The notes under the pieces: model-generated
The model's database searches: none
Told to the model about the DNA's origin: nothing
Seen by the model: only the letters and a program-made list of their open reading frames with translations
Assembly: GCA_031002005.1 (NCBI GenBank)
Contig: JARYHS010013631.1
Span: 66,213,832 to 66,277,831 of the forward strand
Source: Vandiemenella viatica
Taxonomy: Eukaryota > Arthropoda > Insecta > Orthoptera > Morabidae
Direction: 5' to 3'
DNA length: 64,000 nt
Shown: one piece after another, positions 10,414 through 21,349 of the stretch
Layout of the letters: the number at the start of each line of letters is the position of its first letter
Numbering within the stretch: position 1 is the stretch's first letter
Made by a program: the position numbers and the translations under genes

Positions 10414-11263
10414 TAGAGCTGTAAAAGTAACGAGCAATTGTGTACCCCTATGTGTTCGTTACTAAACCAATCAGTACTCGTTACTATCGAATCATTGCTT
10501 GTTACTTTAAGTACAATCGAGAGTAGCATGAAGCATTTTATCGATTCGTGCCACGTATGGGACGACTTCGTTACTAAACGATCAAGCATTGCATCGAGTC
10601 GCGTCGTGTTCGGGTTACGGTTACTTCGTTCGTACTTTGTAAAGTTTAAGTAAATTGTTCATTTAGTAAAGTAACCTTAGATAAAATTTGCATTGTAAAA
10701 TAAAGTAGAATTTAGAATATGACATTTTAGAATAAATGTATTTCATAAATGATTGAAATCAATAAAATCTCACTAAGGTATGATCAATAAGAAAACAGTA
10801 ACCATCTCAAATTATCTATCAAAATTTTTTATTTAAAATTTGTGCTCTGTAAAATTAGTGTTAAACAAAAGCAAAACTACAAAATAACTCTTTATGTTGT
10901 CAAAATTACTTAGTTCGTTAAAAATATCAACACTTAAAAATATATAATATTAATTATATTAAAATAATTTACGTGTAACATGTTTGTACTTACACATTTT
11001 TCTTTCAAATCAAAATTCCCAGAAATACGTGACGCACGATGTTCAAATGTTAATTCTCTCATTCAGATTTATTTATTCGCTGGGTGAACCGTTCCATTTC
11101 CCACATCACGCGTCGTATTTGTTCGTTTATCGGATCAAACTGATATCCATACGACAAATGCAAGAAACGAAATGAATTTGTGAGCAACTTCTCGGTACTT
11201 CGAATCAGGCGATGTACTCGTTACTCAGTAACAAATACATGATCTACGGTTTGTTACAGCCGT
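10414..11263. mobile_element. Non-autonomous hAT-type element (about 850 bp)
   Basis: Ends are TAGAGCTGTAAAAGTAACGA (10414-10433) and, in reverse complement, TACGGCTGTAACAAACCG (11246-11263), sharing GCTGTAA. It separates two parts of a LINE zinc-knuckle region. Flanks 'gtgcaaaa' and 'gtgaaaaa' could be a mutated 8-bp target duplication. No transposase is visible; internal ORFs are short and lack motifs. Confidence 0.6.
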
Positions 11264-11509
11264 AGTGAAAAAGAGGACGACGCTGACCACATCTTGTTCT
11301 GGTGTGCCTTCACGAAGGAAGTCTTCAACAGACTCATCAAGAATTTAGTTCTGCTAGGACAGAACTACCATCATATCGCAACTCTGTTAGCTCCAAATAA
11401 AATCTTCTGGCTCATGTATTCGTTTTTGCAAAAAATGGAAGTAAAATTGTAATAGAGGAGGACTTTGTTAATAGAAGTTTAATATTTATTTTACTTTTTT
11501 GCTTATAAC

Positions 11510-12002
11510 TTTACACATCATCGACGTCGAGGTCATTATAGTCGGACAAAAACTGGGGGACAGGAATGGGAAGGAATTCTTTTTTTTTTTTTTTTTTTTT
11601 TTGTAACAGTTTAACGTCCCTTTTTAACAACGTGGTCTTCAGAGACGGGAAAGGATGGGGGCAAGGAATGGGAAGGAATTCGGCCATGGCCTTTTGAAGG
11701 AAGCATCCCGGCATTCGCCTGGAGTGATTTGGGGAAACCATGGAAAACCCAAATCTGGATGCCCGGACGGGGATTCGAACCGCCGTCCTCCCGAATGCGA
11801 GGCCAGAACGCTATCCGTTACACCACCACGCTCGGTGGAAGGAATTCTGCCATGAGCTTTTAAAGGAACTATCTCGGCATTCGCCTGGAAAGATATGGGG
11901 GAACAAAAGAAATCCCTAACCTGGATGGCCGGACGGGGATTCGAACCCACGTCCTCCAGAATACGTGGCCAGAGCGTTACCGCTCACGGTCTGTGCTTGG
12001 CT
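11510..12002 (-). mobile_element. Older SINE family 1 copy, split by a younger one
   Basis: The 3' part (11515-11580) and the 5' part (11837-12002) of one minus-strand SINE are separated by a complete second SINE. The tRNA-like head at the right end carries 'ggattcgaaccc' (11937-11948), the reversed B box. The interruption falls in the body sequence 'gggaaggaattct'. Confidence 0.88.
11581..11836 (-). mobile_element. Younger SINE family 1 copy with 12-bp target duplication
   Basis: It starts with 22 T at 11581-11602 (the poly-A tail on the minus strand) and ends at 'gctcggt'. It is flanked by a perfect repeat ggaaggaattct (11569-11580 and 11837-11848). The head has the B box as 'ggattcgaaccg'. 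It differs from the copy at 45995-46244 at only about four positions outside the tail, so both are recent. Mobilisation by LINE machinery is expected for the class. Confidence 0.93.
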
Positions 12003-12467
12003 TAGAAATGTTAATGTATACTATTTATTATAGTAACCTATTAATGGCTAAATGGCTGGAATGGCAGAAGGCCCAAAAAACAAGAAAACAATTTTCGTAG
12101 TATATACCCGTAACAGGTGTGTGCCCCGGAACTGTTGACGGAAGCACTGAATATGGGCATAATATTTTTCCGAGGCTGCGACCCGTGCTCTCCAGTTTGG
12201 CTCAAGGTATTAGAAAGTTGAAATATTTTTTTGCTACTGGACGCTGCTCGTGTAAGGCCAGCTTGCAGAGATATTATAGAGTACTCTGAAGTTCATATTC
12301 TGTCTGCATGCTCCTCAAGGTTAGGTCAGCGGCTCGCCTTGGGGTAAAGAGGAATTCTACCGGTTCTATTACTTCGGCGATTCACAACATCTGAGCGCCC
12401 TACAGGACATTACATCGTATTTGATTAATTAATCGAATGAAATTTTTTCATCGCATTGGTTTTGGAC
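12003..12467. other. Unassigned stretch
   Basis: No element or coding region recognised. Confidence 0.5.
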
Positions 12468-12969
12468 AGGAGCATAGGTTCCCAAACCTTTTTTTTTTTT
12501 TTTCTCGCCCCTTTTCCGAAAAGAAAATTACTCTCCCTGCCCCCTTTAAAAAAAATATCCGCCTCCCCCTTTCTAGAAAGAAAAAAAAACATACCAACTC
12601 CTCTTCTTGTAATAAATAATGTAACCCATCATGCACCAACTTTTTTTAGTTCGTAACCAACTTTTTGAAACAGTGCTTCGATGGCGCCCCTCTTAGGTGA
12701 AGTGTACAATATCATATATAGAAAAACAAGGACAGATTTCTAAAATTACTTTATTAAGAGATATTAACAATACTGGTGTATTGCTCACAGTCTGATTAAA
12801 AGTTCATATAGTGAAGAAATATTATTAATTAAGGGGCAAAGCTCGGTGTAATGATACTAATTTTTCGATATTTGGTGCCTTATTCGTTATTTTCGATCTT
12901 AAATCACCGCATTTCACTACTGACGATGTTTTTTTTTTATTTATTTTTTTTCAGCTAATAAATTGCAGA

Positions 12970-14290
12970 CTACGCTAAATCCTCTTTTGGTTTCATATGA
13001 TCATGGGAATCCCTGCTTAACTGCGTTGACAATGCAAGCCTTATTTCTTCAGCGCCGGATTTGAGTCTTTCCATCTTGGATGTTTTAATCTCAGTCAACG
13101 TCAAGAAGCCCAATTCACATAAATATGCGGTTGGAAATGGCAATACCACATTAACTGCCATGTCCGAGATAGCCGGATATTCATTCCTTATTGTTAGCCA
13201 AAATGTATCTAAAGGAAATTCGAGAAGTTTTAATTTCAAAGTTCTGTCAGCTTATCAATCTGCGAGTTCCTCTTGAATATTAATTGCAAGATGTTCCGAA
13301 TTTGTAACGAATGGATCACGAAACCCAGTCGAAATCTTCAACACTTTCTCCAAAGTACTTTTTGAATTTCTACTGCAGGACTTCTAAATGTTCTTAATTA
13401 AGTCCATCACCATTTTATTATCGTCATCAAGTGACCATATAGTCGGGAACATCTCACACGACCCATTTTCAATCCTCTGTAACCACAAATCCAGCTTATT
13501 CTCAAATTCGTTAATCTTATACACACTAATAAGAATATTTTCGTTCATACCTTGCAATTTGATATTCAGCTCATTCAAGTGTACGAAAATGTCGGAAAGA
13601 TGTATGCCAACATACATAGCCATTCTCCATCTGCGAATAAATCGGCGTACTTACGTCTTTCAACAGTCAAATATTCACGTTAACACCTTTTCTCGTGACA
13701 GCCAGCGTACTTTTGTATGTAGCATGGGTGTAGTGTATTCTGAACCCATTTCCTGACATAAAGACAGCCAGCGTACTTTTGTATGTAGCATGGGTGTAGT
13801 GTGTTCTGAACCCATTTCCTGACATAAAGACAGCCAGCGTACTTTTGTATGTAGCATGGGTGTAGTGTATTCTGAACCCATTTCCTGACATAAAGACAGC
13901 CAGCGTACTTTTGTATGTAGCATGGGTGTAGTGTGTTCTGAACCCATTTCCTGACATAAAACAAAAAAAGTCGCGAATTTAGGGGTCGCGATTTTGTAAA
14001 TTTCACGACTTTTACTACTTCATCCAGCACATCTTTCAGAGAAGGTGGCAGAGACTTAACAACGATGCCTTCGCGGTGAATGAGACAATAATCGCATCGT
14101 ACTTTAGCTGCAAATCCTTTCACTGGGCCTGTCATCATAACAGCCGCTCCGTCTGTACAAACACTGACGCAATCCTTCCATGTTTATTCATTAAGGAGCA
14201 AATATTCATCTGACGAACGAAATATTTCTTCACCGGTAGTTTGCTCTGGAAGTTCTTTGCAAAAGAAGAAATTAATAAATCACAAAAATT
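12970..14290 (-). pseudogene. Buster-type hAT transposase relic
   Basis: N to C on the minus strand: ELPEQTTGEEIF (about 14220-14260), VSVCTDGAAV (about 14135-14170, with an Asp typical of the hAT core), CLIHREGIVVKSLPPSL, PLNSRLF, then MGSEHTTPMLHTKVRWLS, then LNIKLQGMNENIL (13384-13623). It ends with the dimerisation segment YPAISDMAVNVVLPFPTAYL and CELGFLTLTEIKTSKMERL (12970-13239). This is the layout of FAM200/ZBED5-like Buster transposases. The N-terminal zinc finger is missing and frameshifts separate the parts. The RWLS-containing segment is amplified four times. Confidence 0.82.
13697..13960 (-). repeat. Four 66-bp in-frame tandem repeats inside the hAT transposase
   Basis: Units begin at 13697, 13763, 13829 and 13895. 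Each is 66 bp, encoding 22 residues that contain MGSE(H/Y)TTPMLHTKVRWLS. Units 1 and 3 carry 'gtgtattctg' and units 2 and 4 carry 'gtgtgttctg', so a dimer was duplicated. The period is a multiple of three and creates no stop in the repeated frame, although the host transposase is dead. Confidence 0.97.
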
Positions 14291-14300
14291 CTGAAATAGA

Positions 14301-17028
14301 CAAGGAAAATCCAAATAAGATGTGAAGAACCGACAGGTTTCATCATTTCGGCACGAATGAAACTAGGAATGCGTTGGCTACACTGCCTGCGACTGATATC
14401 CTGTGAAATCCAAATGAGTGCCATGCTCGGACTCCCATGCGTCGATCATTAACGTGAAGATTGTTATTTGTTACCGCCCCATAACAGCTCTCCGAGGAAA
14501 TTGTTGCAGCTGTCATTTCCGTGGGCTTCGTAAGTATAGTTAGTGTTTTCAAGTGTTATTTTGTGCTTAAGTGACTGTACTGCATGTGTGTGTTCAATGC
14601 TATGCTTGAGAAACCAGGAAAAAGAGAAAGCATAAAACCCGGTGATTGCCTTTCGTGTCTGCTTTTATGCAAAACATTACGGGCTCATCATTTTAAACGG
14701 TCCCATCCGTCGGACTAATCACTGTGTCCAGATACACTGCAGAGAGGTGTGGCTTTTAACCCATACGTACTTACAGCCATCACCTCTCACCAACTATTGG
14801 ATGGTGATAATTTCTTCCTCAATCGGGACACGAACCGGGAAACCTTGTGTCGATACCCAGGCGGGCCTGCAGTTTCTGGGCTTAGTGAACTCGACGGTAT
14901 CAATCAGTTGGGTGGAACTTGACATGCAACTAATATTGTTGCCTTTTTTGCTGTTATAAAAGGAACTAGTTTTCAGCTGTCCCTGAGATACAAATTTAGT
15001 TAAACGTACATGGATTTGCCTTACGGTTGGTAATGGATGTGTCCGTTTGGGAAACTAACTCACATCAAATAAAATACAAGACATTGTTGGTATATAAATT
15101 TCATTTTTCAGGAAAGTTTCCCAGTAATTCCGTACCCACTGAAAACGTTTTCGGAACTACTTCTCATTCCGGAATGGCTCTGCAAACTTTGTTGTAATGA
15201 ACCGTACTGGCATGATCATTTCGCTGCCAGTTTTATTTCCTGAAATAATCACGAGTACAATTATGACAGTACAGTAGAGACTCATGTACCACCTCTTTAG
15301 ATCACAATTAGACCTTAAAGGTTTCCTGTACTGTGAAATTGTTAAAAAACACAATTTTACATCTCGTGTTATGATTCAGGAAACACTCTAGCTGATACCT
15401 TAGCGACCACTGTTCGTTACCCTATTATGTGTTCCACAATTTTTCCATTATTATTTCAAACCAACTATACATCTTCAATCTAGTCTTTAAGTTAGACATT
15501 AGTCGATCATAGATATAGGATTGCTCCAACTTAAGACTTTGTTATATACTATAAGAATGTCAAAGTGAGCTTGATAAACTTAAGCCACTATACATAGTAC
15601 GCGAGTTAACCCACCAATAGCTCTAGAAAATAAAGAGGATCGCCAGGGAACGGAATACCACTTTGCGCCGAATCCTCGAGAAACTTATGATAGCTGAAGC
15701 GTAGGCTAGCCAATCATACATTACTAATATACATTCCAAAGTCTTGTTAATTATGAATATTGATATTGGGAAAATTGAAATAAATTGTTTAAAACCTTTT
15801 ACTGATAATCTGAAGCTAATAATCAGTTTTGATAAATCGAAAATACTGTTAAACATACTTTACTTCTGAGCTTCCGTCCCATAAATAATGTTTAAATGAT
15901 GTAAAATACAATTCATGTTTTGTGAAAAAGTGACTTAATTTGCATACTGCGGATGAACTGCTGTATTGCTCAATGACAGACATCTCCATCGGTTTTCTTC
16001 CCAGAATGATAACGTCACTATCGACAAGTCTTATAGGTTCCTCTCCACGAGAAAACAACAAAATCCACTTTACTGCGAATACGTGGAAAGAGACGTGTAG
16101 GTGTGTCCTGTGACAGAAGATTAGATATCTGCTTCATGATAAACTGGTGTATTACTTCAGGAAAACAAAACCAGCTTATCGCAAAGAATTTCGATAAACT
16201 AGTCTTTCAAGTTTCGTAACTGTCTCAAGTGATGTCTTGCGCAATGCGCGGATTTTTATAATTAGAGTTTGACCTAATTTTTACGGGAGTTGATTTTTTA
16301 AAGAGTCAGGTTGTTTTCGTTTATCTACCAGTACATCCAAAACCAAAATTTCCAGTTCTTGACAAAAAAGAAAAGGTATTTAGACGCTAAAAATGTGTTG
16401 TAGAATGCATCATTAAGTGAAACTACGCTCTCACGGCATCAGAATGCTTGGTGTTTCTCTCACTGTAATGGATGAAAAACTTTAGGTCAAATTTTACAAC
16501 GGAACAAAGGAGGTAAATTCTGAACGGTATGGTTCCAATCACCATCAAGTACCCGCCGTTTTGTCCACTAGTATTCCACCCATCATTCAAAAAATATAGT
16601 TTCACGGAAGCATATGAATGTACCTTCATCGTTTTTGTACTGTAAATACTCGTCAACCTTGTCGCCAGGTCAATATCAGCTCATGTGTGTAAACAACCTT
16701 AAAACAACAGCTGACAAATAGAGAGAAACAACACACTTAAAGAAGGATCAATAACGTATTGAATTTTGCCTGCTATAACACAGGCCTTTATTTTTTCGGT
16801 TGTATCATGTTTTTCTAGTTCTGGTGAAGGATTCCTATATATTTTTGCGCGTTGCATCAAAAAATGACCTTAGTTTTTCTCCATCACTTCAGAAATCGCA
16901 ATCTGTCAAAAGTGACATATATTGAAAGAAATCAAAAACATAAGACGTACTGCCAGATTTAAAGACACATGAAATGCTGATATCTATCGGTTTACAATGA
17001 AAACAAGTCAATTTACAATTTATTCTCC
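14301..17028. other. Long unassigned stretch
   Basis: ORFs of 60-105 codons occur on both strands without recognisable motif, codon bias or splice pattern. 14301-14560 could hold the lost 5' part of the Buster element. I see no promoter, RNA gene or SINE. Confidence 0.5.
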
Positions 17029-17822
17029 AGAAAATTAAGTACTACGATCATAAGTGGCTCATGAGTGGTGATCTCAAAGTAATATCGATGATCCTTGGAC
17101 ACAAGGCGGGTACACAAAGTTCCATGTTTTTTTATGTGAGTGGGATAGCAGAGAAAAGGAAAGTCATTGGAAAAAGAAAGAATGGCCACAATGTCTTTCA
17201 TTGGAACCTGGAATAAAAATGTGCACCACAAAACTCTCATCGACTCGACGAAAGTTCTCCTTCCTGCCTGACACATCACATTAGGTTTGATGAAGCAATT
17301 TGTGAAAGCCTTACGAGAATATGGTAAATGTTTCCAGTACATTTGTAGCAAATTTTCAGCCTTGTCAACCGCAATACTAAAAGAGGATATCTCTACGGGT
17401 GCAGACATTAGAAAACTTCGTAAAGATGAAATTTTTAAGAAGAAATGGAAGTTGATGAAAAGAAGCCTGGATCGCCTTTAAAGACGTAGTAACCAAGTTT
17501 CTAGGCGAGTAGAAGGATCCTAATTTGAAGTCTATCGTCACACAATGCTGCAGATGTACTAAAATTTAGGCTGTTCCACGAGTTTGAAGGTTCATTTCCG
17601 ACATGCACATTTAGACTGCTTTCCTGAAAATCTGGGTGCTGTTAGTGAAGAAATGGGTGAGAGATTTCATCAGGACATTAAAGACATGGAAAAGCTTTAC
17701 TAAGGTAGATGGAATACTACAATGACGGCAGACTATTGCTGGATGTTGCATCGAGATGATCCCAGAAGAGCGTATACACGAAAAAACCATGGCTGGTCCC
17801 AAGAGACATCGACACAACGACT
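17029..17822 (+). pseudogene. Relic of a multicopy arthropod protein family of unknown function
   Basis: Plus-strand fragments in order: KYYDHKWLMSGDLKVISMI and LGHKAG (17032-17112), EWDSREKESHWKKKEWP (about 17139-17190), LIDSTKVLLP, GLMKQFVKALREYGKCFQYI (17287-17346), CSKFSALSTAILKEDIS and DIRKL (to 17415), SEEMGERFHQDIKDMEKLY (17644-17700) and ADYCWMLHRDD (17730-17762). I recall proteins with this exact motif order being abundant, unnamed and multicopy in spider and insect gene sets, which suggests a mobile element gene. The catalytic chemistry is unknown to me. Stops and frameshifts inactivate this copy. Confidence 0.6.
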
Positions 17823-18924
17823 AAAATGGTAAGTGTTCTGTTTTATAATTTCTTTTATATATTCTATTCTATTAATCTATATTATATTACATTCTATTCT
17901 TTATTATAAGCCACAAAATAATACGTTTTATATGAAACAAACCTATTTCAATCTGTCATTCGGTCTCATATTTGTGATATTTTTCGTCATATACCAAATC
18001 TGTCTCAATGCCAATTACAAAAAATCCTGACGTGATGAAAGTGAACCAGGTCATTTTCGGGTAACCATGATACATGGGAATCATCATCAGAAAAGAAAAA
18101 AACCAGAACAATCGCAGGCTAGTGTAATCTATGAAAGAATTACAGTGTTAGTTAAAACAACAGTTTTAAATTATTTAGAGTACCGTTTTTTATTTTTTGT
18201 TTCCTCCGATTCAGCCACCAAGGACCACGTGAAAACTGGTAATTGGAAAAGGGAGGGGGGGGGGGTGTGAGTCCTGAGGACGCAAGGACCTGGACTTGTG
18301 CCCGGCCACGTTGTATCTCCCTGATCCAGTTTTCGGCACCTCATGGCATTGAACCACACTGACTGGTCTAGAATACCATTTACATTTTGATGCAACATCT
18401 AGAGGATAAACTGGGCCGCTAAGCCTTCTCTATTGAATGCCAATACTGCAGAGAAAATAATAATAACAATAGCATACCGAATATCATCAGACCTTGTAAC
18501 TGCTATTGCTGCGAGATTCTCATCTCAACTATTGTTCGACTTTCCCGCACCATGTCCTTTGTTCGGCGGTCCTCTCTTCTCCATAATCGCACTTGCTCAT
18601 TGGTGAAACTCCACTCTTATGTAGGAAGCTTCTGTACTGTCCATGGCCTGTATATTGAATTAACCCTGGAGAAAACTGAAAAAAATTTCATGCTGATTGT
18701 TTCAGATACGGACGGAAACATGTCGTAAGTTCTACGACTTGTTTTGTTAGTGTCCCGTTCGTTTTGTCATTCCTCAATCAATTCATTCCACAATTACTTC
18801 TTTGTGGTTACCTCTTTCCCGATCTTGTCAATTCAATTCTTTCTTAGCCAATACAGAGCTCCTCGTCTTCTTACTTCTAGACCCAGTGTAGATTTAGAGT
18901 ATCATCAAGAAAAGCGATAGAGCC
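17823..18924. other. Unassigned AT-rich stretch
   Basis: Low-complexity AT sequence at 17840-17920, a G-rich run at 18251-18266, otherwise nothing recognised. Confidence 0.5.
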
Positions 18925-19010
18925 AAGTGTATGAGTGGTTATGGCTTGAGCTTGGCAGTCGGGAAGAAGTGGGTTCTATTCCTGGCCCGACCATCCAGAA
19001 TTCAGTTTTA
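18925..19010 (+). repeat. Possible tRNA-derived SINE head
   Basis: 'gtgtatgagtggttatggctt' (18928-18948) and 'gggttctattcc' (18970-18981) are spaced like Pol III A and B boxes. No tRNA cloverleaf forms by eye and no known SINE body follows. Confidence 0.25.
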
Positions 19011-19119
19011 CATTGGCGAAAACATTCAATTCCAGTGTCGAGATAGTTTCTTCGAAATCACCTGGACGGATTCTTACACGTTAGTTGCGTTTCTACAGTG
19101 CAATATTCGGCTTACAGAC

Positions 19120-19319
19120 AACTCTCAGGCCTGGCATTCTGGAGGACGAGGGTTCAAATTTCCAACCGGTCTTCCAGATTTTTATTTTCCTCAGTTTCCG
19201 GAAATCACTATACGCAAATGTCTGGATAATACCTGCAAAAGTCATGGCCGAATTCCTTCCAGTTACGTCTGCTCCATTCTCTCCCGATTCTCTCAATGTC
19301 AACAAGCCATATATCCTTA

Positions 19320-19382
<63 letters not shown>
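19120..19382 (+). mobile_element. Diverged SINE family 1 copy with A60 tail
   Basis: Diverged body ('ggcctggcattctggaggac', 'gggttcaaat' as B box, 'gtcatggccgaattcc') ends in an unbroken run of 60 A (19323-19382). The body is old-looking while the tail is pure, so the tail has probably expanded as a microsatellite or been inflated in assembly. Confidence 0.8.
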
Positions 19383-19384
<2 letters not shown>

Positions 19385-19842
19385 GGAGTTATATTCTGGA
19401 ACAAAATTTTACGTTAAAAATGTGTTTTCTTTAATTTTTTTCTTCACTCCTATCACGTTCGCCATGCTAGGTTTGCGATAGCCAGTTCCTCTTTATTACG
19501 TTTATTGTCTTAAGGGTAGCACAGAGGTACTCGCTCACAGTTCCTAATCACGACACGAAAAACCCTGGATTAAATCCCAGACCTCTCCACAATCCAAAAC
19601 ATTGCAGCCCAGCCGGTATCCTTCGGAAGAATAGACCTGAATAAACTGGTGCCGTGCGTCATCATATATCTTCATTCATCTTCATATAGAAACTATACAC
19701 ATTACGCTCATATACAAACACACCGTACAATAACACTTAGACACATGAACACTGACCCAGTTCGCCTACCTGTTGATGGAAAATTGAACTAACCATCGGT
19801 TTGTGGACCAAATATACACGTCTGTAGACACAAGCTTTTTTT
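19383..19842. other. Stretch with a weak tRNA-like repeat
   Basis: 19510-19630 contains 'ccctggattaaatcccag', which could be a T-arm-like remnant of another SINE. Otherwise nothing recognised. Confidence 0.3.
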
Positions 19843-19996
19843 GCGAATTCTGCCATGACCTTTTGAAGGAAGTATCCCGGCATTCACCTGAAGAAACCAT
19901 GGTAACTCCAAATCTGGCTGGCCGGACGGAGATTCAAACCCTTGTCCATCCGAATGCGAGGCCAGAGCTTTACCGCTCAGCCACCGCGCTCGGTGG
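19843..19996 (-). mobile_element. SINE family 1 copy, 3' truncated
   Basis: From 'gcgaattctgccatgacc' to the head 'gccaccgcgctcggt'. 'gagattcaaaccc' is the reversed B box. The poly-T side is missing. Confidence 0.82.
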
Positions 19997-20029
19997 TCGT
20001 AGTGACTTGGTGATACCGTTTTGCAGTGG

Positions 20030-20272
20030 CTATGCAATCCGTCCCTATAGTAGCCGTTTTAACCTAAACCCGGTAATCCTACTGGGTATAGGGACCTACA
20101 GTTTAACGTGGAATCCGAACCACTGGAGCGTTCTGACGAATTTCACATTACGCAGCAACCTGTGCCAGAGATGAAAGTGGAGTTAAGGGTTTTTGAAAAT
20201 CCCCGATGAGACAGGGATTCGAAGCCATTCTGACACCTTAATAACTGAGATACCAGACCGTACAGTAAACAA
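20030..20272 (-). mobile_element. SINE family 2, near complete
   Basis: Read on the minus strand, a tRNA-like head ('tctcagttattaaggtgtc', 'ggcttcgaatccctg' as B box) leads into a body that ends in 'ggttcggattccacg', 'attaccgggtttaggttaa'. The same layout occurs at 31015-31218, with shorter pieces at 4479, 8105 and 62266. The two B-box-like sites at either end are unusual and may mean a dimeric tRNA-derived structure. Confidence 0.65.
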
Positions 20273-21115
20273 ATGATGAGCCCGAGCATACTTAATGTTA
20301 GTCGATTCGTTTCCAAGCCACCTGTTTGATGGCGAGTTAAAGAGCCGCGCATCTGGGCCTAGGACCGACACTCCTGAGTACGGTATTTGGGTGATTTTCC
20401 GTAACGAACTAAGATAATACTGAGACCGTCTCATGCTCAAGAACTATACATTACACACAAATAAATTGACACTTGCACAAAACACATCTTACACGATTTA
20501 TACATACGCTATAGCTACAGTGGCCTAACTATACATATTCGACATTTCCCCAATCTTGAATACTATACTATCAGTTTAACAATTAAAATGGGTATTCCAT
20601 ATTTCACGAATAGTAGTCTACGTAACTGTCCAAAATTTGTTTAAATAGGAAAAAAGAACTATTAAAACTATTATTCTGAGATGAATAAGAGAACATAGAA
20701 TATTTTATATCTACGTATGCGAGTTCTGAGATGTAGATTGAGGTCAGATAAAAAAAAAAAAAAGAATCTTCATTCTTACTACCGGTATTGTAACCTGCTG
20801 AAGCTTAGATCTTATCTCTCTTTCTGAGCCAAACTGATTACGTAAAACAGCTCCCAAGTATTATCGATGTGCTGCTTATTATTCTGAGATAAAAAGTAAA
20901 TTCGTGTGGCCTTGTGGTTTTGATTTGCCGCACATTCCGCTTCTTCCATAAATGGAGCTACAGTTTAAAGTGGAATCCGAATGAAAGTTATTAGATTAGT
21001 TCATCCTTAATAACCCCAGATTTGATGGGATGAAAAGCCCTGGTATAAAAAGGAAAATTTCTGTGTTCATATTCAATCGTTAGTTTCAGCGTAATTCAAA
21101 TTTGGCCACAACGGT
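20273..21115. other. Unassigned stretch
   Basis: AT-rich. 20950-20980 contains a short match to SINE family 2 ('agctacagtttaaagtgg', 'aatccgaat'). Nothing else recognised. Confidence 0.45.
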
Positions 21116-21349
21116 TTTTTTGCTTAGGGCTTTACGCTTTGTCAACGTCTAGGTCACTGTAAACGGAAAAGGACTGGCAAAACGGGGAAGAATTCGGTCA
21201 GGGCCTTTTTTAAAGGAACCATCCCAACATTCACCCTGATTTCGTAAAACAATGGAAAATCAAAATCTGAATGATCAGACGGGAATTCGAACCTAGCTCC
21301 TCCCAAATACTAGGCTAGTGCGTTACCGCTCACTCCCCACGGTCGGTAC
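21116..21349 (-). mobile_element. SINE family 1, complete but diverged
   Basis: T-run, 'gggctttacgctttgtcaac', body, then the reversed B box 'gaattcgaacc' and head end 'ccacggtcggt'. Full length in the usual order. Confidence 0.82.

Larger units (their letters stand above)
8555..11450 (+). pseudogene. LINE with RNase H and zinc-knuckle tail, split by two insertions
   Basis: Three pieces read as one LINE C-terminus. 8555-8859 has an RNase H end, NELTDQLAKEAAEM, where the final part of the active-site region is expected. 10292-10411 has AISRLKFGNACFKKHL and SGLADTQHCEC. 11266-11450 has DDADHILFWC and LLGQNYHHIATLL. The Cys and His residues fit the C-x-C...H...C knuckle of RNase-H-bearing LINEs such as the I and R1 groups. 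The gaps are filled by a Kolobok-like element and a hAT-type MITE, both younger than the LINE. There are many stops. Confidence 0.72.
12468..14300 (-). mobile_element. Buster-type hAT element remains
   Basis: The left end 'ggttcccaaacc' followed by a T-run and 'ctcgcccc' (12478-12510) resembles the terminal repeat of Buster/Charlie-type hAT elements ('ggttctcaaac', then a g/c-rich block). The transposase relic lies on the minus strand inside. No matching right terminus was found, so the 5' end is probably lost. Confidence 0.6.

Noticed and set aside
13697..13960. CRISPR-like array
   Set aside because: The four units are contiguous with no spacers, lie inside a transposase, and the window is eukaryotic.
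13667..14138. Repeat-protein gene (152, 96 and 90 codons in three frames)
   Set aside because: All three are readings of the 66-bp tandem repeats in a dead hAT transposase.
17013..17408. A 131-codon minus-strand ORF as a gene
   Set aside because: It is the antisense of the plus-strand relic, whose motifs are clear.
17833..18030. Membrane protein ORF of 65 codons
   Set aside because: An AT-rich low-complexity stretch gives hydrophobic codons by composition; no other support.
19085..19481. Lys- or Phe-rich ORFs over the poly-A run
   Set aside because: They are translations of the homopolymer and the SINE.
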